From SURF-43 sp964628985 (lineage in GTDB: Bacteria > Chloroflexota > Dehalococcoidia > UBA2979): DNA of 5,468 nucleotides. The DNA lies in the NCBI GenBank assembly GCA_964628985.1, contig CAZVNJ010000096.1, positions 1 to 5,468 on the forward strand, written 5' to 3'. Positions 4,693-5,468 of this stretch are shown piece by piece. The notes below the pieces were generated by a model that saw only the letters and a list, made by a program, of their open reading frames with translations, searched no databases and was not told the DNA's origin. The first letter of the stretch is position 1; every line of letters begins with the position of its first letter. The translations under genes were made by a program, and so were the position numbers.

Positions 4693-5202
4693 ATGAAGCG
4701 GATTGCGCTACTTTCGGTCGTCGCGCTGTTGCTCATTGTCTCTGCTTCGGGCGGACTGGCCTCCGGCGCGTCAAACAGCGTGACCGCAGGCCTGCTGTCG
4801 CGGACGACCGACTCCATCACAGCAGCGAGACTCGCGCCGCCAGTCTGCTCAGGCATCGCGTCGAGCCTCACCGTGATCCGGATCGGGGTCAGCGGCACCG
4901 CCAGCAATGAACTGATCCTCTCCGGGGGTGCCGGAGGAACGCTGAGCGGCAACGGCGGCGCTGACTGCATGGTCGGCGGCGTCGGGGCGGACACCCTCAA
5001 CGGTGGCGCGGGTGACGATGTCCTCTTCGGGCGCGCCGGCAACGACACGCTCTCCGGCGGCAACGGGAATGACACCCTCCTCGGCGGACTGGGGACCGAC
5101 ACCCTCTCGGGGAACAACAACACCGACTCCTGCGACCGCGGGACGGACGCCCTCGGCACATTCGCGACCTGCGAGACCACGTCATCGGTGGGGCCTGATT
5201 AG
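4693..5202 (+). CDS. Small exported RTX (haemolysin-type calcium-binding repeat) protein
   Basis: The 169-residue product has a signal-type N-terminus: MKR, a hydrophobic core (about 4-19), then ASNSVTAG. Nine consecutive nonapeptides follow at residues 67-147. The middle ones (VGGVGADTL, NGGAGDDVL, FGRAGNDTL, SGGNGNDTL, LGGLGTDTL; 94-138) fit GGxGxDxLx, the RTX parallel beta-roll that binds calcium between turns; the outer ones are degenerate. Cysteines at 52, 92, 147 and 160 could cap the roll by disulfides after export. RTX proteins of Gram-negatives leave by type I secretion without an N-terminal signal; this one appears to use an N-terminal export route. The post-core ASNSV echoes AANTV in the two paralogues upstream, so it may be processed by the same peptidase (inference). 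The gene starts 39 bp after the peptidase stop with no clear Shine-Dalgarno, so the start is less secure. Calcium-stabilised surface or matrix protein is the most I would claim. Confidence 0.88.
   Translation: MKRIALLSVVALLLIVSASGGLASGASNSVTAGLLSRTTDSITAARLAPPVCSGIASSLTVIRIGVSGTASNELILSGGAGGTLSGNGGADCMVGGVGADTLNGGAGDDVLFGRAGNDTLSGGNGNDTLLGGLGTDTLSGNNNTDSCDRGTDALGTFATCETTSSVGPD
4891..5133 (+). repeat. Nine in-frame 27-bp units encoding RTX nonapeptides
   Basis: Units run without insertion: SGTASNELI, LSGGAGGTL, SGNGGADCM, VGGVGADTL, NGGAGDDVL, FGRAGNDTL, SGGNGNDTL, LGGLGTDTL, SGNNNTDSC. At DNA level GACACCCTC or close variants recur at 27-bp steps with differing third positions, so the repeat is maintained at protein level and is not a recent DNA expansion. 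Confidence 0.9.
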
Positions 5203-5209
5203 CCCACGC

Positions 5210-5250
5210 TCCGCGCGGGCGATTCCGCCCGTCCCCGTCCCCCGCGCGGA
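5210..5250 (+). terminator. GC-rich inverted repeat after the operon, probable U-less terminator
   Basis: TCCGCGCGGG (5210-5219) is the exact reverse complement of CCCGCGCGGA (5241-5250), a 10-bp stem with a 21-base loop, starting 8 bases after the RTX stop. An alternative smaller stem GCGGGC/GCCCGT (5215-5220/5227-5232) competes with it. No T-run follows. Position fits transcription termination without a U-tract; a protective 3' hairpin is the alternative. Confidence 0.5.
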
Positions 5251-5265
5251 CCGGACGACACGCGG

Positions 5266-5294
5266 CTGACTCTCAGGGCACCGTCTGGTAACGT
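5266..5294 (+). promoter_or_regulatory. Candidate promoter for tRNA-Cys
   Basis: CTGACT (5266-5271) and TAACGT (5289-5294) are separated by 17 bp: four of six -35 matches and the TANNNT form of the -10. The -10 is flanked exactly by the inverted arms TCTGG (5284-5288) and CCAGA (5295-5299). It would start transcription about 95 bases before the tRNA, giving a rather long leader. It lies just downstream of the operon's inverted repeat, consistent with a separate unit. Confidence 0.4.
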
Positions 5295-5394
5295 CCAGAT
5301 TCGCGGAGTTGAACCCAACTGCGCGCTTCGGGCGGCCACCTGGCAGTCACCCGGTTCACCCGGGGCACCGCCAGCGGGACGCCCGATCTCGGCT

Positions 5395-5468
5395 GGCGCC
5401 GTAGCCAAGTGGCAAGGCAGAGGTCTGCAAAACCTTCACCGCGGGTTCGATTCCCGCCGGCGCCTCCA
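5395..5468 (+). tRNA. tRNA-Cys (anticodon GCA)
   Basis: Acceptor stem GGCGCCG (5395-5401) pairs with CGGCGCC (5458-5464). The anticodon stem GAGGT/ACCTT (5420-5424/5432-5436, one G-T pair) encloses CTGCAAA, with GCA at 5427-5429. The T arm is CGGGTTCGATTCCCG. Discriminator T5465 and encoded CCA 5466-5468 complete it, the final A being the last base of the window. U73 with a GCA anticodon is the cysteine identity set. It is not part of the exported-protein operon by position after a probable terminator. Confidence 0.97.

Noticed and set aside
4891..5133. CRISPR-like or microsatellite array from the regular 27-bp spacing
   Set aside because: The periodicity is in frame and preserved at protein level as RTX nonapeptides, with no conserved DNA repeat and spacers.
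4659..5180. Minus-strand frame of 173 codons antisense to the RTX gene
   Set aside because: The Pro/Ser repeats are simply the reverse complement of the RTX nonapeptides.
984..5394. Genomic island bounded by tRNA-Leu and tRNA-Cys
   Set aside because: I see no integrase, no direct repeat of either tRNA 3' end and no change in base composition in the operon, so the flanking tRNAs alone do not support integration.

Overview
The window is GC-rich bacterial chromosomal DNA. Its protein genes have strongly GC-biased third codon positions and mostly readable Shine-Dalgarno sites, and all three tRNA genes encode the 3' CCA. The secreted-protein architecture (ER/SipW-type signal peptidase, short SipW-style substrates, small RTX-repeat protein with an N-terminal signal) fits a high-GC, probably monoderm lineage such as Actinomycetota or Chloroflexota. 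I cannot decide between these from the sequence alone, and every recognisable gene lies on the + strand.

Layout. Bases 1-734 hold a glycerophosphodiester phosphodiesterase that lacks only its extreme N-terminus at the window edge. Next comes a two-tRNA unit, tRNA-Trp(CCA) and tRNA-Leu(GAG), with a TACACT -10 box in front and a GC-rich hairpin behind. Bases 984-1645 contain no gene I can recognise; there is one + strand open frame with GC3 bias in its middle, several palindromes, and a strong hairpin just upstream of the next gene. Bases 1646-5202 form an apparent four-gene operon: two tandem, ungapped paralogues of 130 residues (small exported proteins), a 713-residue membrane protein joining an archaeal/ER-type (Ser-His) signal peptidase to a DUF5305-like module and a long Pro/Ala-rich tail, and a 169-residue exported protein built of nine RTX nonapeptides. 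The operon is followed by a GC-rich inverted repeat, a candidate promoter and tRNA-Cys(GCA), which ends exactly at the last base.

How the genes may work together. The operon reads as a dedicated export and processing unit, with one atypical signal peptidase encoded among its likely substrates. All three small proteins share a hydrophobic N-terminal segment followed within a few residues by an A-[AS]-N-[TS]-V motif, which may mark the cleavage region used by this peptidase. A hairpin covers the Shine-Dalgarno site of the peptidase gene, which would keep the enzyme scarce relative to the substrates encoded before it. The likely output is a set of secreted or surface proteins; their function is unknown. 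This is the most interesting part of the window: SipW-type systems are known, but the peptidase-DUF5305-tail fusion and the tandem substrate pair deserve attention.
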